From: Carposina sasakii
Lineage: Eukaryota; Arthropoda; Insecta; Lepidoptera; Carposinidae
Length of the DNA: 64,000 nucleotides
Assembly: GCA_014607495.2 (NCBI GenBank)
Contig: CP053153.1
Coordinates: 1,240,001-1,304,000 of the forward strand
Direction of reading: 5' to 3'
In this document: positions 46,401 to 61,400 of the stretch, piece by piece
How positions within the stretch are numbered: position 1 is the first letter of the stretch
Layout: each line of letters opens with the position of its first letter
Program-made: the position numbers and the translations under genes
Notes under the pieces: model-generated
Seen by the model: the letters and a program-made list of their open reading frames with translations, nothing else
What the model was told of the DNA's origin: nothing
Database searches by the model: none

Positions 46401-49400
46401 TAGTGTAGGTATATACCAGTGAGACAGTGGTATATACTCGTTTTAGGAAGGTTCAACAAAGTTTAGGAAAATAAATTGTCGGTAGGCTTTTATATTATAG
46501 CCAAAAATCATTCTACCTAAAACAGATGATTTTTTTAAAGGGGGCCAATAAAAGGTCTATTTGAAGGATAAAGTTTATGCTGTCTCTATCTTGATAAATT
46601 TTTAGGGAAAGCCAAAATCATTTTCATCAGTTAAAACTATCTTTCTATTTAAAAAAATCTGCCTTCAGACTTAACACGGCCATTAAAAATAATAAGTACA
46701 TACATACATACATACATATAATCACGCCTTTATCCCTTACGGGGTAGGCAGAGCTCCAAGGGCCGATAGGACCACATAGTGCCACTTCTGACCAATTTTG
46801 AGGGTATAGTTGAGATGTACAAGTTCGGTTAGTAGTGACAGGTGGTCAGCCCATCGCCTACAAAACACGAAGATCCTCTTGTCCCTCTTCTGACTTGTAC
46901 AGTATGCCCGGGAAGAGAAGCAGCTGTAGTATTATACGTTTTTTTTTCACTCCCAGAGCAGAATAGAATAATAAGTAGAATACTGGTAACTAACTCGTCG
47001 TATGTACTTGTACAAACACAGACACGTCAACCTTAAAATATGGTTCGTTCATTCCTATAAATAAATGGCAAAGTAACGATCAAAACATTATGTTTTTTTT
47101 TTACAAAACATCAATAAACGTAAGATATAAAATTACTTAAAACATTCAACAAAAAACTTGATGGTGTTTAATAATTGCTAATCAAGCTGAATAACGAAAA
47201 AGTTTAATTATAGTTTAATTCAAGTAAGTTGTCTAATAATATGTACATACTTAGATAATATACACACTGCTTTGTTCCCGAATTACGGTAGGAAGAACTG
47301 CACGATCATAAAGGAGATCTCACAGCCACCTTTAGTATTGCGGGGGCGGGGACAGATGTAATATGTAAATGTTGACATAGATGATATGTATATAAATTGT
47401 TTTAGATAAACTAGAGAATAATATCTACACAATAGTCTCAGCTAGGAAACGATCCCAATACCTCTCAGTTATACCCCAACACCGGCACTAAACCAAACCG
47501 GTCGTCGCATCCATTACCATAATCCATTAACTTCAATAACTGCGCGTGCGCACCTTTTATTCCAAGTTTGCACAATTAAGGGACCTGTTCATTCATATTC
47601 ATAAATAAAGTCTGTCCTGTGAACCTTGGTAGGGACCTTGAGGTTTTTTTTCGCTTTTGTATGGGCTCTAAAGGTCCGGGATGAGGTTTATGTTAATATA
47701 CATTTGCACTATCATACCAACTAGGTATAGAATTTTTTTTTTCAAATTATCTTCGTCCTGTCCTGTGCTGATGCGGGGTTTCACTAGAATACATCAGCCA
47801 CATTTCCTTATGTGCATCTCGTAAGAGTCGACTAAGGAACTCGGGCATTCTCTCGTAAGCTAGCATATATACATACATATATATATATATATAAGTTCCT
47901 TCTATGCTAAATGTGACTGTTTCCTTTATGATCCTATAGTTTTGGCTACTCCATTCGTCCCGTGCATCAAAAAGACCCTCATTCCAATCATCATCATCAT
48001 CATCATCAGCCTATTGCAGTCCACTGCTGGACGTAGGCCTCCCCCAGGGCCCGCCACAAGACTGCCATGAGGGGTATTTGCCCATAGTCACCACGCTGGG
48101 CGAGAGAGACGGGTTGGTGACCGCAGTTTGTATTTTGGACTATGTTATCAACACGGGAGGCGCTGCTGCCCACCTTCCGGGAACCCTTAATCGCCCACGG
48201 GCAGACACGGGGTGGTACGAATTCTACTCTGCCGGCACCACGCGGCCATTTACTATATTATCATTCCAATACTGAATATTATTATAAAATGTATCTTTCT
48301 TTATGCTTGACATTTGAACAGAGAAATCATTGGCCGTATGTGCATAGTCGTTTTTTCAAACATCAGTCTGTATCAACAACTAAATATGCTTCGAGTAAGG
48401 GTAACTTAAGTTTACTTCAAATAAATAGCAACTCTCACGCAAGCAAATATATACATTACAAAGCTTGACTCGTTTGGTTTATTGTCAGCATTTTTATACA
48501 TACATATATACATATAATCACGCCTTTATCCATTTTTATGACGACTTGCCTGAAATGCTTCCACTCGAAAAGTTACGACTGCTTTAAACTTTAAAAGCCC
48601 TTAGATTTTTTCTGCTATCGTAAATATTTTATGCAAATGTTTCAAGGTACGAGTACTGGCCATGTGCGGAAAGGCTTTTTTATTTTTGCTGTTAACGTAA
48701 AGTCTTCTGCATACCTTACTACCAGACTGGATAGGAATGAAAGGTTTTACGAAGGTATACCTTCTAGGTAATTAGGCAATGTATAGTTTGACAGCGACGT
48801 TTGTTTCAATACAGGTTCGAATTCATCACGTTACTTGACGAATGAAGGCTTCCTATTCGAGCAAACTTGTCGGTGACGAACGTCTATCGATCGATTCGAT
48901 TGATTAATATTGTTACTTTGTCTAAGGCTACTGGTTTGTGAGTGTAGAACATTGCATCTAGCTTTTTTGAAATAAACAGAAAGAGATATGTATATTTTGC
49001 GTCGAAATAACATTCAAACAAACACTATTTCCATTCACGGCAGCTTATAATTTTTTGCATGATTCATTATGCTTATGTTATGTATAGGTGAAGGGCACAC
49101 ACGTGTGAAATTTGTGACAGCTGATAAAATTATCGTCTCATCAGATGTGTCGAGGTCACGCCGAGGATTACATAAACTTATAACTTATTTTAAGAAAGTA
49201 TGAAGTATTTTTTCAAATTGTAAATTGAAATCTGTAAATGTGATGAGATTTTTAGTTTTAGGGCCATTCTAAACCTATCTGAAAGATAAATTTGATTATA
49301 AATATTATTCAGAAAATGAAAAAAAAATCACCCGAGTGAGATAAATTTGATGCTGTATTAGTTTAAAACTTGATCAAGATAGAGACAGCCTCAACTTTAT

Positions 49401-52400
49401 TCTTCGGATAGGCTAAAGTCATATTTAGATAAAATCGTCTCTTACATGAGCTGGTGAGATTTCGTGGTGGTGACATTAGATTTAGGTACGAACTTCTCGC
49501 GAATCCGTAAAAACGTCCGTGGTAATACAGACGCGTCCGTGGTGCGCGTCCGTCCGTAGCCGTCGGCGCGTCTGCGTCCGTCCGCGAAATCACGCACCGT
49601 GGGAACCCACCTTTAGATGCATGTCGAGCTTTTTAACAAGCTAAATAACATTAGGACAACGGTCGCTATATAGTATTATAATGAAGTTAAGTAAACCTAT
49701 ATACACGTACTGCCTAAAAAAACGTTAGCTTGCCTAATTGGCCAATAATTTCAGTAATTAAATCTAGAGCCCGATTTCCGGAAACATCAGATTATATGAG
49801 ACATCCCAAATTATGTTTATATTACATGTTATATAAGAGTCAGAAACATCTCATTACCAAATTAGCAATTAAAATCTACTGACATCGATTAGCAGCCTAC
49901 TTTTATTAACCGACTTCCAAATAAAAGAGGTTATTTATAGATGCGGGGCTTCACTAGAATACATCAGCTGCATCTCCTTCCGTGCATGTCGTAAGAGTCG
50001 ACTAAGGAACTCGTGTATGCTCTCGGGCGATGAGCTAGCAACTTGTCACTGATCATTACTTGACTCCGCTATGATAAACGCCGCTATAGGATCTCCTTTA
50101 TGATATATATACGGCCAGTAGTGACAACTTAGGGGTTTTACCCCTAAATTTAGGGGGAAAAAAGATAACTAGGGGACAACGACTATTGTCCGTTTCATAC
50201 AGTACTTCCGATGGTGATGACGTTAATTACTATGTGTATGACAACATTTTCTGTGTCACTGCATACTATGAAATGGACGCAATCCTAACCCCCGCTCATG
50301 AATTAAAGTTGGAATTTATTGTTTTTTAGGGATAAAATTCAAAAATCTTGGGGTAACAGTGGATGTGGGTTGGCAACACTGGATACGGCTGTGTTCTCGA
50401 AATGGGGTAGCCAGAACTGCAAGCTCATAAAGGACATGTCACAGCCACGCTTAGAGCGATAACAGATGTTTGTGATAGAACAAGTTGCAAGCTTCTAGCC
50501 TGAGATAATTGAATAAAATTTTACCTGACCAATGAAATCAATCTATACATATAATAAAAATGTAACGGATCGCTGTCTGTACATGGAAGATATATAAGAA
50601 AAAATATTATAGAATACCTTTATCAACGCAATAGTACCCAAAATAATGATTTTTGGAATTTTTGTCTTTATGTCGGTTTGTCTGTGCGTTTGTGTACGCT
50701 AATCTCAGAAACGGCTGAACCGATTTCGATGCAGTTTTCAGGAATATATTGTCAGGAGTATATAGGTCCCACTTAACATATAGGCTACTTTTAATCCCGG
50801 GAAAATGTTTTTATCACGGATAATTTCGATATTTTGTTTTTTTTTCTCTAGTCCACGCGGACGGAGTCGCGGGCGTCCACTAGTTATTAGTAATTTTATG
50901 ATTAATATAGGTTTAAAAGTATATTTTCGATCAACGTATAATTTAATCTTCGAATAAAAAAACACAGAGAATAGCCGTCTCCAATGAAACTATCCAATAA
51001 ATCCCAGGATTACGTAACCTTCTAATAATTTTACAAAAAAAAAAACATTAGCATAAATAATGTCTGACCAGCTCATCTACGAATTAATTTGTTAACGGTC
51101 AGTAGGACATACGTTTCTGGAATTTATCGAATATAACCTAAAATAAATAAATTTATACTTGTATGTGGTGTGCATGCATAATACTTATTGGCGAAGTTGA
51201 AATGCTGGGCCATTAAACGGGTGGGCAAGTTATAAAAAGTTTTGGTTGGACAATATTTTGCCCATTTGCTAGTTTTATACATCCATTTCTTTGTGTTTCT
51301 TTCTAGCTTACTGCCCTAGAAGCACATAGATAAGTAGGTACATGATTATTTTTGTACGATAAAAAACGTTGATTTAGTGGAAGACCAGCGTCATGTCAAA
51401 TTGTTGCACTATCTTGATTATTCATCTTAATTTTGGATGAAGAAAGTACGAATAAATCTGCCGACATATCCGCTCTTTTCCTGGCGTTATTGAAACTCAA
51501 GTTCAAGTTCACTATATCGGAAGATCTATACATATAATAAAAATGTAACGGATCGCTGTCTGTACATGGAAGATATATGAGAAAGACCTTTATCAACGCA
51601 ATAGTACCCAAAAGAATAATTTTTGGAATTTTTGTCTGTTTGTCTGTGCGTTTGTGCACGCTAATCTCAGAAACGGCTGAACCGATTTTGATGCAGTTTT
51701 CAGGAATATATTGTGACAGGTCCCACTTAACATATAGACATTTTATCCCGGTATAATATCGACATTTTGTTTTTTCTGTAGTCCACTAGTATTCAATAAA
51801 GTCTAGGATTTTAACAAGAATGGTAAAATCTGCCTGATAAAATACAAATTAATTTTTTTGTATTTTAATTGCCTGTGTTGAGCGGGATTTTAGTAGAATA
51901 CATCAGCTGCATCTCCTTCCATGCATGTCGTATCAGTGGACTTAAAGAACATAGGGGGCTATAGGTTAGCAACTTGCCTCTGATCATTAACATCTGACCT
52001 CGCTCTGCTAAACGTGCCTATTTTAGGCGAGGATTTCCTTTGTGATCATGAAGCTCTGACTACACCAATTTGTGAACACAGCCGTATAAATGTTTGTCCG
52101 TATGTATTTTCAAGTACCTAGTTATGTTATACATTACATGCTGGCCTTGGTCCATCGATTTGTAATTTGTCATATACAATATTTTCCATAATAAACGTGA
52201 AATTACTACTATTTACAACATTGGGCTATTTCACATTTGATAGTTTCGATGTTATAGTAATTGTAATTCTATTTTAAGCCGCGTGGTCGTACGAGGCGAT
52301 TAAGGGTTACCGGCAGCAGCGCCTCCCGTACTGACGACACATTCCTGCGGCCACCAACCCGCCTGCCCAGCGTGGTGACTATGGGCAAAACCCCCCTGTG

Positions 52401-55400
52401 ACAGTAGCCTTGTGGCGTGCCCTGGGGGAAGCCTACGTCCAGCAGTGGACTGCAATAGGCTGAAGAAGAATTCTATTTTACCGATTAACTAGATACTGTT
52501 TTATATGCGATTTTTTTGCATGAGGAAAATATGTTTAACATTTTAATGTATTTCCAAGTACAATTTTATTATCATAGCAATATTAATAAGGTATGAGTAA
52601 CTGAGCATCTATGCTGTCTACTTTAGCATTGACCTTTGTGGTCGTCTCATGTTCTTCATATTCTTGGTCACTGACTTTACCTTTAAATATCACTTGAATT
52701 AAACCTTTTCGTTTATCATAATTTTTAAGTTTATCATTGGAAAGGTATTTGATTTTATGGACATTGACCTAGCCGCCCTTGCCTTAAGTTAAAATTATTC
52801 GCAAATTACTAAATTGTGCACTTTTTCATACAATAGACATAGGCATAGCTATGCCTATTACCCCAATCCACAACTTTTGACCACTTAGGTTATTAAGTTC
52901 CACGTGGTCTATGCCACGCCATTAGTATATTCCACGTCTACCGTCGTCGCTCTGGATAGCAACTAAAAATTTTAGCGTGAAAGAGGAACCTATTGACCTG
53001 CGCATAGGTTCGTTTTGATTCCAGTCACGGGCATATATCATTGAATTAATTTCCGATCTATATGAATATATTGAAAATGTCACTAAGCTATACCCACGGA
53101 GGGTTAGTGTCAGGCAGGTAGCCAGCCATAAAACAAACGCCAAATCCTTGGCTGTATGAGTTTCGAAAGAAACCATATTGCAACGATCCCATAAATAATG
53201 GCATAAGGGCAGGATGTTAATAAAAGAGGGAACTATAGAGATAGACAGACTGGAGATGCAGTTATATTCGCATAAATTTAATATAATATAGTACGTATAT
53301 GTTATTAAATATTATATTACAATCTATTATGTCAAGTTTTTTTATTAGAAGATGCTACTTGAATATAAAGATTGATGGGTTATATTAGCTGCTCACGATT
53401 TCAAAGATCACTGGCTTCAAAACATATTTAAAAATATTACGTAGTATTTTTATAGTCTTCCGGATATGGAAATGATATATTTAATGTATGATATTCATAG
53501 TAAATGCTATAATAAGTCGTAGTGACACTTTATTGATTATTGTCTTGTTTACTTCATGAAAGTAACTGTATCCCGCGATTTTATCTGCTTGATAAAAATG
53601 GCAGACATTTGAGTTAATGGTTTTCCATATTGATAAATTTCCAAGATAAATTTTTTTCCCAATATGAAAATTGCATGATCCTTTTTCAGAAATCCCGTTA
53701 CCCATTTACGCAAATTCTATTAAATTTCTTACTTGAAGAAATAAGAAGGATAGAAAAACCGCGCGATTTTACCAAAGATGACAAGTTTCAGAGACTTTTA
53801 TCGTCCGTGAGGCTACTGAACTGTTTTATTGTGAGAATACTCGTAGTTGCTGCATGAGGTGAATGATAGTGACATATATCACAACTAAACCTCAAATCAC
53901 AGACCAAGTATTATCAAGACCCAAGTGTGTATTTTGCATTTCATAGAATAGCACCTACGCCTGATTTTGGAACTAACATTATTTATATACCATGACACAG
54001 ATAATCTACTCATACACATAGTTACTAGCGCCATCACCCAAAGGAACTATTTAAATATGATAACATATTGTAGGATATACATACGCTGCTTTTATCTTAA
54101 CGAATAGAGTTGCCAACAGACAGACTGTACAATTCATTCTGTTCTTTGTATTATCTATGTCACTGGCTCTTTTTTATTTCGCAGGTTGTCCAGTTGTCTT
54201 GTTTATTCTAAATATTGTGTAAAATATGGACATAATAATAATGTATGTAAATTATATACAAACATGTATAGCTGCGCGTCGCGAATCGGTCAATACGAAC
54301 TATGTCATAGTGACCACATACGTACGTAGCTACCTATAATGGTATATTAGGTCATCTGATCTATTATATACCATATTAGTATGTTAATAGGTCTGGAATT
54401 TATGTGATACGTACATGTGTTGCAAAGTTATTGTCGATTGTCTAAAACAAATGCTTTTTAAAAATAATATACTGCCAGTAAAAAGTTTTTATAAGTTGTT
54501 TTTTAATACTATTATTATTATATTATTTATACAGGGTGATTTTTGGTCGTCAACGTTTCCGAAAACTACGGAATCTCCTCATCATCACGATCATTTTTCT
54601 CTATGGAAGCATACCTGGGAAGTGTCTGGTTTCCAAAATATTAGGGTCCAAAGTTGAGTAAATAGACTGCGTTTTTCTGCATAAATGCACATAGACGCGC
54701 GTAGCAGGATTTTTTCACGAAAAATAATTAATATCTGTCTATAAAAAAACTAACATAAACACTAGACACTATAAATTTCGCACGATCAAGGAATTTAAAA
54801 TTTCTTTTCAAAAAAAAAAAAAAAATTCCCAACATTTTTTTTGGCATAAACTTACTTTATTTCATGCATAGAATACGTACCCTTCGTTAAAGGTGGCCAC
54901 AAAAAAACACCCTGTATAAATAATTCTATTCTGATGCGGGGCTTCACTTGAATACATAAGCTTTATACTCTTCCGTAAGGAACTCAGGGGCGCTCTCTCA
55001 GGTGATGAGCTAGCGACCTGCTCTAGTAGCATCACCTGCGAAACACGATATGATAAACCGATTTATCGACATTTAGCCTGTCAAATTACGATAAATATAG
55101 CCGCCATGTTGTATTTTGTATAGAGACGATACGATATCCACGATGCGTGGTCACGCTAGGAGGGCTGATCTTGTAATGTGTTATCCTGACATACTAGCAT
55201 AAGCAATGTTAAGAAGTTTTTGTAAAAACTATGTGTTATAAATTATAAAGACATTATAGGTAGTTACAACGTTGATGATTTTCTTAGAAAAAAAACAATG
55301 ATAGAGCTACAAAAAATGCAGTATCATAGTGTAATACTTCGAAAAACGTTGCACAAAAAACATATACGTAGCATTATAATTGTTTAGTTTTTTTTTTTAA

Positions 55401-58400
55401 ACCCAAGAGTGCAGAACATGTATGTTTCTTAGGATAGGACACTCAAGTTTCTTAGTTTTTACATACATCATCATCAGCCTATTGCAGTCCACTGCTGGAC
55501 GTAGGCCTCCCCCAGGGCACGCCTTGTGACTGCCATGGGGGGTGTTTGCCCATAGTCACCACGCTGGGCAGGCGGGTTGGTAACCGCAGTTTTTATTTTG
55601 GACTATGTTGTCAACACGGGAGGCGCTGCTGCCCACCTCCCGGAAACCCTTAATCGCCTCGTACCATACCTACGGGCAGATATGGGGTGGTACGAATTCT
55701 ATTCTGCCGCACCACGCGGCTTTTACATACATAGGTATCTATAAATGGCAGTGTTTTCAAAATGGGGTAGCCAGAACTGTAAGATCATAAACTAGATTCC
55801 AAAGCCACGGTCAGCATATCAGGATAGATGTACTCGTAAATTATCAATGACAAGTGGCTAGCTTATCGCTTGAAAGAACGAGTTCATTTGACGGCTCTTA
55901 CGATATGCTCGGAAGGATATGTAGCTGATGTATTCTAGTGCCCGGCTGGTTCGCTGGTATGCTAGTCCCGAAACGTAACCACTAATGAACCGTTAACAAA
56001 ACGCGGTGCGAAGCAATACATACTTGCTGCTTGAGTAATAAGGTATATTTTACCAGGCATCGGTCGCGAGTGTGACAGAATAAAAACAAATATCTGTCTC
56101 GTGCTGAAATGTGTCTAATTACGTCACCATAAAGTACTTTGTTCTGAGCGTCTACAACGGTTCCGTTTCGGCTTCATTCCAACTCTAGACTTTTCGAGAA
56201 TTGGGCATTGTTATATCTAAATAGTAGATAAAATCAAAATAAAATGAAGAAATAACTCAAAGATAGTAAAATGACGGTCTAGTATTTCATATTTTTTTAA
56301 AAATTAAAAAGTACCTTGCTTTTGTTGCTCCTGCGCATAGTAGTCAGCTTCCGAGTTTTCGCCATAGTACGCCAAACAGGACAGGATTTCTTCTAGGATT
56401 CTTTACTAAACACTTAGTATATATGTATTAGTAATATATATTGTACTGAATTATAACTGATATTATATATATTAGACTGAATTACACTAAGTGTAAGCTA
56501 AGTCTTAGCCATCTTTTATGGTAATCATAAGTTTGGTAAACGTAGAAGAAATCTCTGGATATGTTACATTATTTTCTTGGCCGACAGAAATAGTTACTTC
56601 CTCTGGCCTTTGGTATTTAATTTACTAACCGATTGATGATATTTTTGCACTATTCGGTACGCATATTCCCTATTACCTTGTACCGCTATACACAGTCACC
56701 ACTTAGTATACCTACATTTTGAGATCTGAATTGGTATACGATATAATTTATTAATTCAATAAGCATATAAATGCGAATTAGTGCATTAATAAGGTACCTA
56801 CATCTAGTTATATACGAAAATCTATATCTCCTTAGTACATAAATCAAAGTGATATAACCTTGAGGTCTAACGATAATATTCAATTTAATATGTCCTTTTA
56901 CTATTTTAGAAAATACACGTGTTGGCTTATCATCATCATCATCACTGTCAGTAATATACAGGTCTAATTCTTATGAGGTCTTAGTCTAACCTATACACAC
57001 GGTTGTGTTCCGAAAATGGTGTTAAAACTGCAGGATCACTAAGGAACTCCCATAGCCACATTTAGCAAAACATAGCAGGGCCAGATGTAAAAGATCAGTG
57101 ACATGTTGCTTGCCCCTAAATTCCTACGACATGCAGGGAGATTGCAGCTGATGTATTCTAGTGAATAGCTCAAAGAATCACAGTTCGATGGGGATTCATA
57201 TAATAATAGTAAGTTGCTTTAAATGATGATGTTCCAGCTTTAGTTAGCAATGGTATACTTTTATATCAAACGATGTAAGAGTGCGTTTGAACAAATAATG
57301 TCTTCAGATGATAGCGCTAGTTGCTCTGTGCAATATGTCACTACAGAATGATTTTTGATCGTCAACGTTCCCGAAAACTACGGAATCTCCTTATCATAAC
57401 GATCATTTTTCTATATGGAAGCATACCTGGGAAGTGTCTGGTTTCCAAAATATTAGGATCCAAAGTTGAGTAATAAATGGACTGCGTTTTTCTGCATAAA
57501 TGCACATTGACGCGTGTTGCAAGATTTTTTCACGAAAAATTATGAATACCTGTCTATGAACAAACTAGCATTTAACGAAATTTACATCGTTTCCCAGCAT
57601 TTTTTTTGGCATAAACTTACTTTATTTGATGTATAGAGGACGTATCCTTCGTTAAGGGTGGAAACGAAAAAACACTCTATATATAGGTACAAAAAAATTT
57701 TAGTTTCCAAACTATGCACGGGAAGTATCTATTCTATGTAATGGACTCTACCAGCATATTGTTTTAAAATACTAAAACAAAGGAAAAAACCCGGGGCACC
57801 GCCATTAATAATTGACTTATTATAATGATTATCATTCAAAGATTAACATTATTTTAACATCCGTGAGCTTCGATCCGGTTCGCGAGTGACCTGTGACATT
57901 GATCTTGGCCTCAAGCTCGGTTAGGATGAGTCAAACGCTCATTATGTCATGTGCTAACCCAATTTGGATAACATATCCGCCCCCTTGTTACCTAACTAGC
58001 AAAAGCAAAACGATAGCGAAAATAGTACAAAAATCACTGATTGCTTCTCAAATTCGTGTTACGTAAAATGAATTTCAAAGGAACTTTGACATTTCAAGAC
58101 GAATATTGTACAATTTTCGCCATCGCTTTGCTTCGTCTATGTTATTGCAAATTAGGTAATTAGGGGGCCGCAACTTATCGATAAAAATTGCGGCCTGTTT
58201 CAAAGGTAATTCGTGGCAGGCAGGATATAATATAACGTTTTACATATTTATCCGTGTGCATTAGAATGAGGGGTATGGTTTTCGATTGTGTATTTTCGAG
58301 CGGATTTAGCCCAAACGGCTTGCCGCATTTGAGCTTTGAGATGATTTTTGAGATGTATTACTAGATTCGTTTTAGTCGTGAGAGTGGGTCAAAGTTTTTA

Positions 58401-61400
58401 CGCAGTAGTAGTATATGGTGATATGTTTCGTTTTTGCCAACTCCAACGGGTTCTTTAAAATTGTGATTTGAAAACTTTTCTAATTCTGTCAGAAATGAAC
58501 TATAATTAGTGACTAAACAATTTTATAGGTATTTCCAAGCATTTTTAAAGTGATGCAATAGTAAAACAGTTTTTTGACAGGTGTTTCTAGGACCATAATT
58601 GCTAATTAATTTTAAAAGAGTCTTTCTCTAGATTTTGTGTATGAATTTAAACTATAAGTGAAGAGTATGGTATGTTTTGCCTTCTTTAGATATATGTTAT
58701 GTACCAATATTACGATTTTTTATATACATTTCAGTAAAGGGCGAACACCAGTACGGTATTTGAACTTGATTTAAAATACTAACACCCGATACGAGTAATT
58801 TATTATTGTACTTAGAAATACGAACACAAAACGTGATTTTAAACTAGTGCATGGCGCCTAGATTGTAAACAAAGCCCGTGGCAACAGTAATAATAACATC
58901 ACAAAAAGAGATAAAGGTTCAATAATTATAGGTCCAAGCACTGCCTCGGGCCAGGCGGCATCGAAACAAATGTTCTTTCCGAAAGTGGTTTCATAATCAT
59001 AGCTACTAAGGAAAGGCTCAAACTTAGCGCCTATATATTATAAACGTAGGAGAGTTACGGTTTCATTTCCTACGATAGCGGCACCGTCATGTAGCGGATA
59101 GATGACGTTACTAGAACGTAGTTTATCTGATCAAATCAAGTCTTTGCCATTTTAGTATGAAGCAAACGGAGCGTTTCAAAAACATTTTTCCGGCTCATAT
59201 TTTTGAATTGCTGTAAATCCAAAACGGTTAAAGTTAGATATGCCATTCCAAGGGCAAACTTTATTTAATTTTTTACGTAGAATATAAAAATGAAATAAAA
59301 AAATCATGCATATACCCTATGTCTGACGGAAGATGCGTCGAAGGTATCTCCAGATACAGGCAAACGCACTAACGCATCATCGGTTGAGTGTGAAAGGTTG
59401 AATTTTTTGTTATATAATTTCCGTCATATATGTACCGACGCAAAGTATTTTGTGACATAACGAGCATATTCTTTCTGTTTTCCTCACGTGATTTAATTAT
59501 TTCCAGTTGGCTCTGGCCGCCGCCTCCCCGGTCTCCAATGTCTTCGAGATCGATATTTCTCCTGAAGAAGCCCAGAAGTACCTCAACTCTCCCCCCTTCA
59601 CAGAGCCTCAACTTTCTGGAAGAACCGGAGTACTGCCCTTGGTAAGTCTGTGCACCTACACATACATCAGCCTATTGCAGTCCACTGCTGGACTCCAGGA
59701 CAGGCCACAAGGCTAGTGCCATAGGGGGGTTTTGCCCATAGTCACCACGCTGGGCAGACGGGTTGGTGACCGCGAAGTCTTTGAAATATTCATACTCTTA
59801 ACAGCACATTAACCAAATCCCACACTAAGATCTCTGAGAACTTGTGTCGTGGGTCCTAAGCAACATACAAATACATAGATAACAATACTTAGCTGTTTAC
59901 TTTTGACACGACATACTTGAGAAAACTAAATAACCATCTACTGAGGTCCATATACATCTCAGTTCCTAAACAACTTGTCGTCTAAAGTCTTATTTCGCCT
60001 AAAATAATGCTTAAATCACCCTTTAAGCAAAAAAATACATTGTATGATGTATAAAAGTCAAAATTTTTCTGAAATCTAAATAAATTATTTTATCTACCTA
60101 GATAAATTAGGCAATCAATATTTATATAGGGTGTAACAGAAAGGGTATGTTAAGCGAAAAGCTATGTAAATAGCCCACTATAGAGATCCTATTTCCAAAA
60201 TTTGAGACTCGAAATCATATTTTTATTTTTCAAGATTGTATGGACATTCCTGAGTTGTTTCGGAATTCTTCATACTATCTGGAAAAATAAAAATATGATT
60301 TCGAGTCTCAAATTTTGGAAATAGGATCTCTATAGTGGGCTATTTACATAGCTTTTCGTTTAACATACCCTTTCTGTTACACCCTGTATACAAAGCAGAT
60401 TTTGATTAGACAATGAATAAAAAAAAAACTTTTATACTTGTAGCTCAAATCTATGAAATTTAACAGTATGAAATTTCAGGTGAGGTGGAACGACCCGAGG
60501 TTTCGCACAGCGGAGGCTGGCCCCACTCTCGGACACTACTGGAAGAACGGACACGAAATCGAGAACACTGACGACTATGTTGAAGAGGTAAGGCGTTTCA
60601 CCGAATACGAGTAGGTGCTTTGGATGATGGCGCTAGTTGCTTAATGTATGACTATATATCTGTGCTTGGGATCTCTGCGTGATCGAATCAGAAATGAGAA
60701 GATCCGCAGACGTACAAAGATCACCGACATAGCTCAATGGTCCAGCAAGCTGAAGTAGCAATGGGCAGGGCACATAGCTCGAAAAACTGATGGCCGATGG
60801 AGTCAGAAAGTTCTAGAGTGGATACCACGTATCGGCAAGCACAGCGTGGGAAGGCCACCCGCGAGGTGGACGGACGACCTAGCCAAGATCGCGGGCGTCG
60901 GTTGGATGCAGGCTGCTTCCGACCGGTCGGAGTGGAGGTTGTTGGGGGAGGCCTATGTCCAACAGTGGACTTTTCAGGGCTGTTAATGATGATGATGATG
61001 AAGGTTATGTTACATCTGCTAAAATAACAATGCAGGAGCTGAGCGAGCAAAGCTAGCTTATCGCGAGAGCGACCGGGCGAAGTGCTAGAAGGATTATTTT
61101 CATTTATATTACTCAATATACCTACCCGTTTTGTTATACGCCGTGTTATACAAAATGACTTTGATAGTTACATTGCCTAATAATAAACTTAACTCTTCAG
61201 GTATACGATGCTGCCCAATACCACGGTCAAGACGGTCTAGGCGGCTACGGCTATGGTTACGAGACTCCCGAGTCCTCGAAGGTGGAAAACCGCGTCAGGT
61301 CTGGTGACGTCACCGGCTCCTATACTTACAAGGATGGCAACAATGAACTTATTAAGGTAAGGAACTCTTATGAGCATGAACATTGGTTTTAGTTTAAGAT

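Larger units (their letters stand above)
43434..59506. other. 16-kb first intron of the cuticle gene, filled with repeats
   Basis: Family B 44935-45123, 47757-47965, 49935-50110, 50385-50515, 51890-52085, 54933-55060, 55745-55945, 56990-57170; family C 46705-46932; family A 47983-48247, 52277-52473, 55467-55722; family G 50535-50885, 51525-51790; family F 54534-54917, 57340-57690; palindromes 45840-45887 and 46096-46340. The frame 53630-53857 (75 residues, Lys/Arg/Phe-rich) and others have no recognised domain. No second gene was recognised. Confidence 0.6.
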
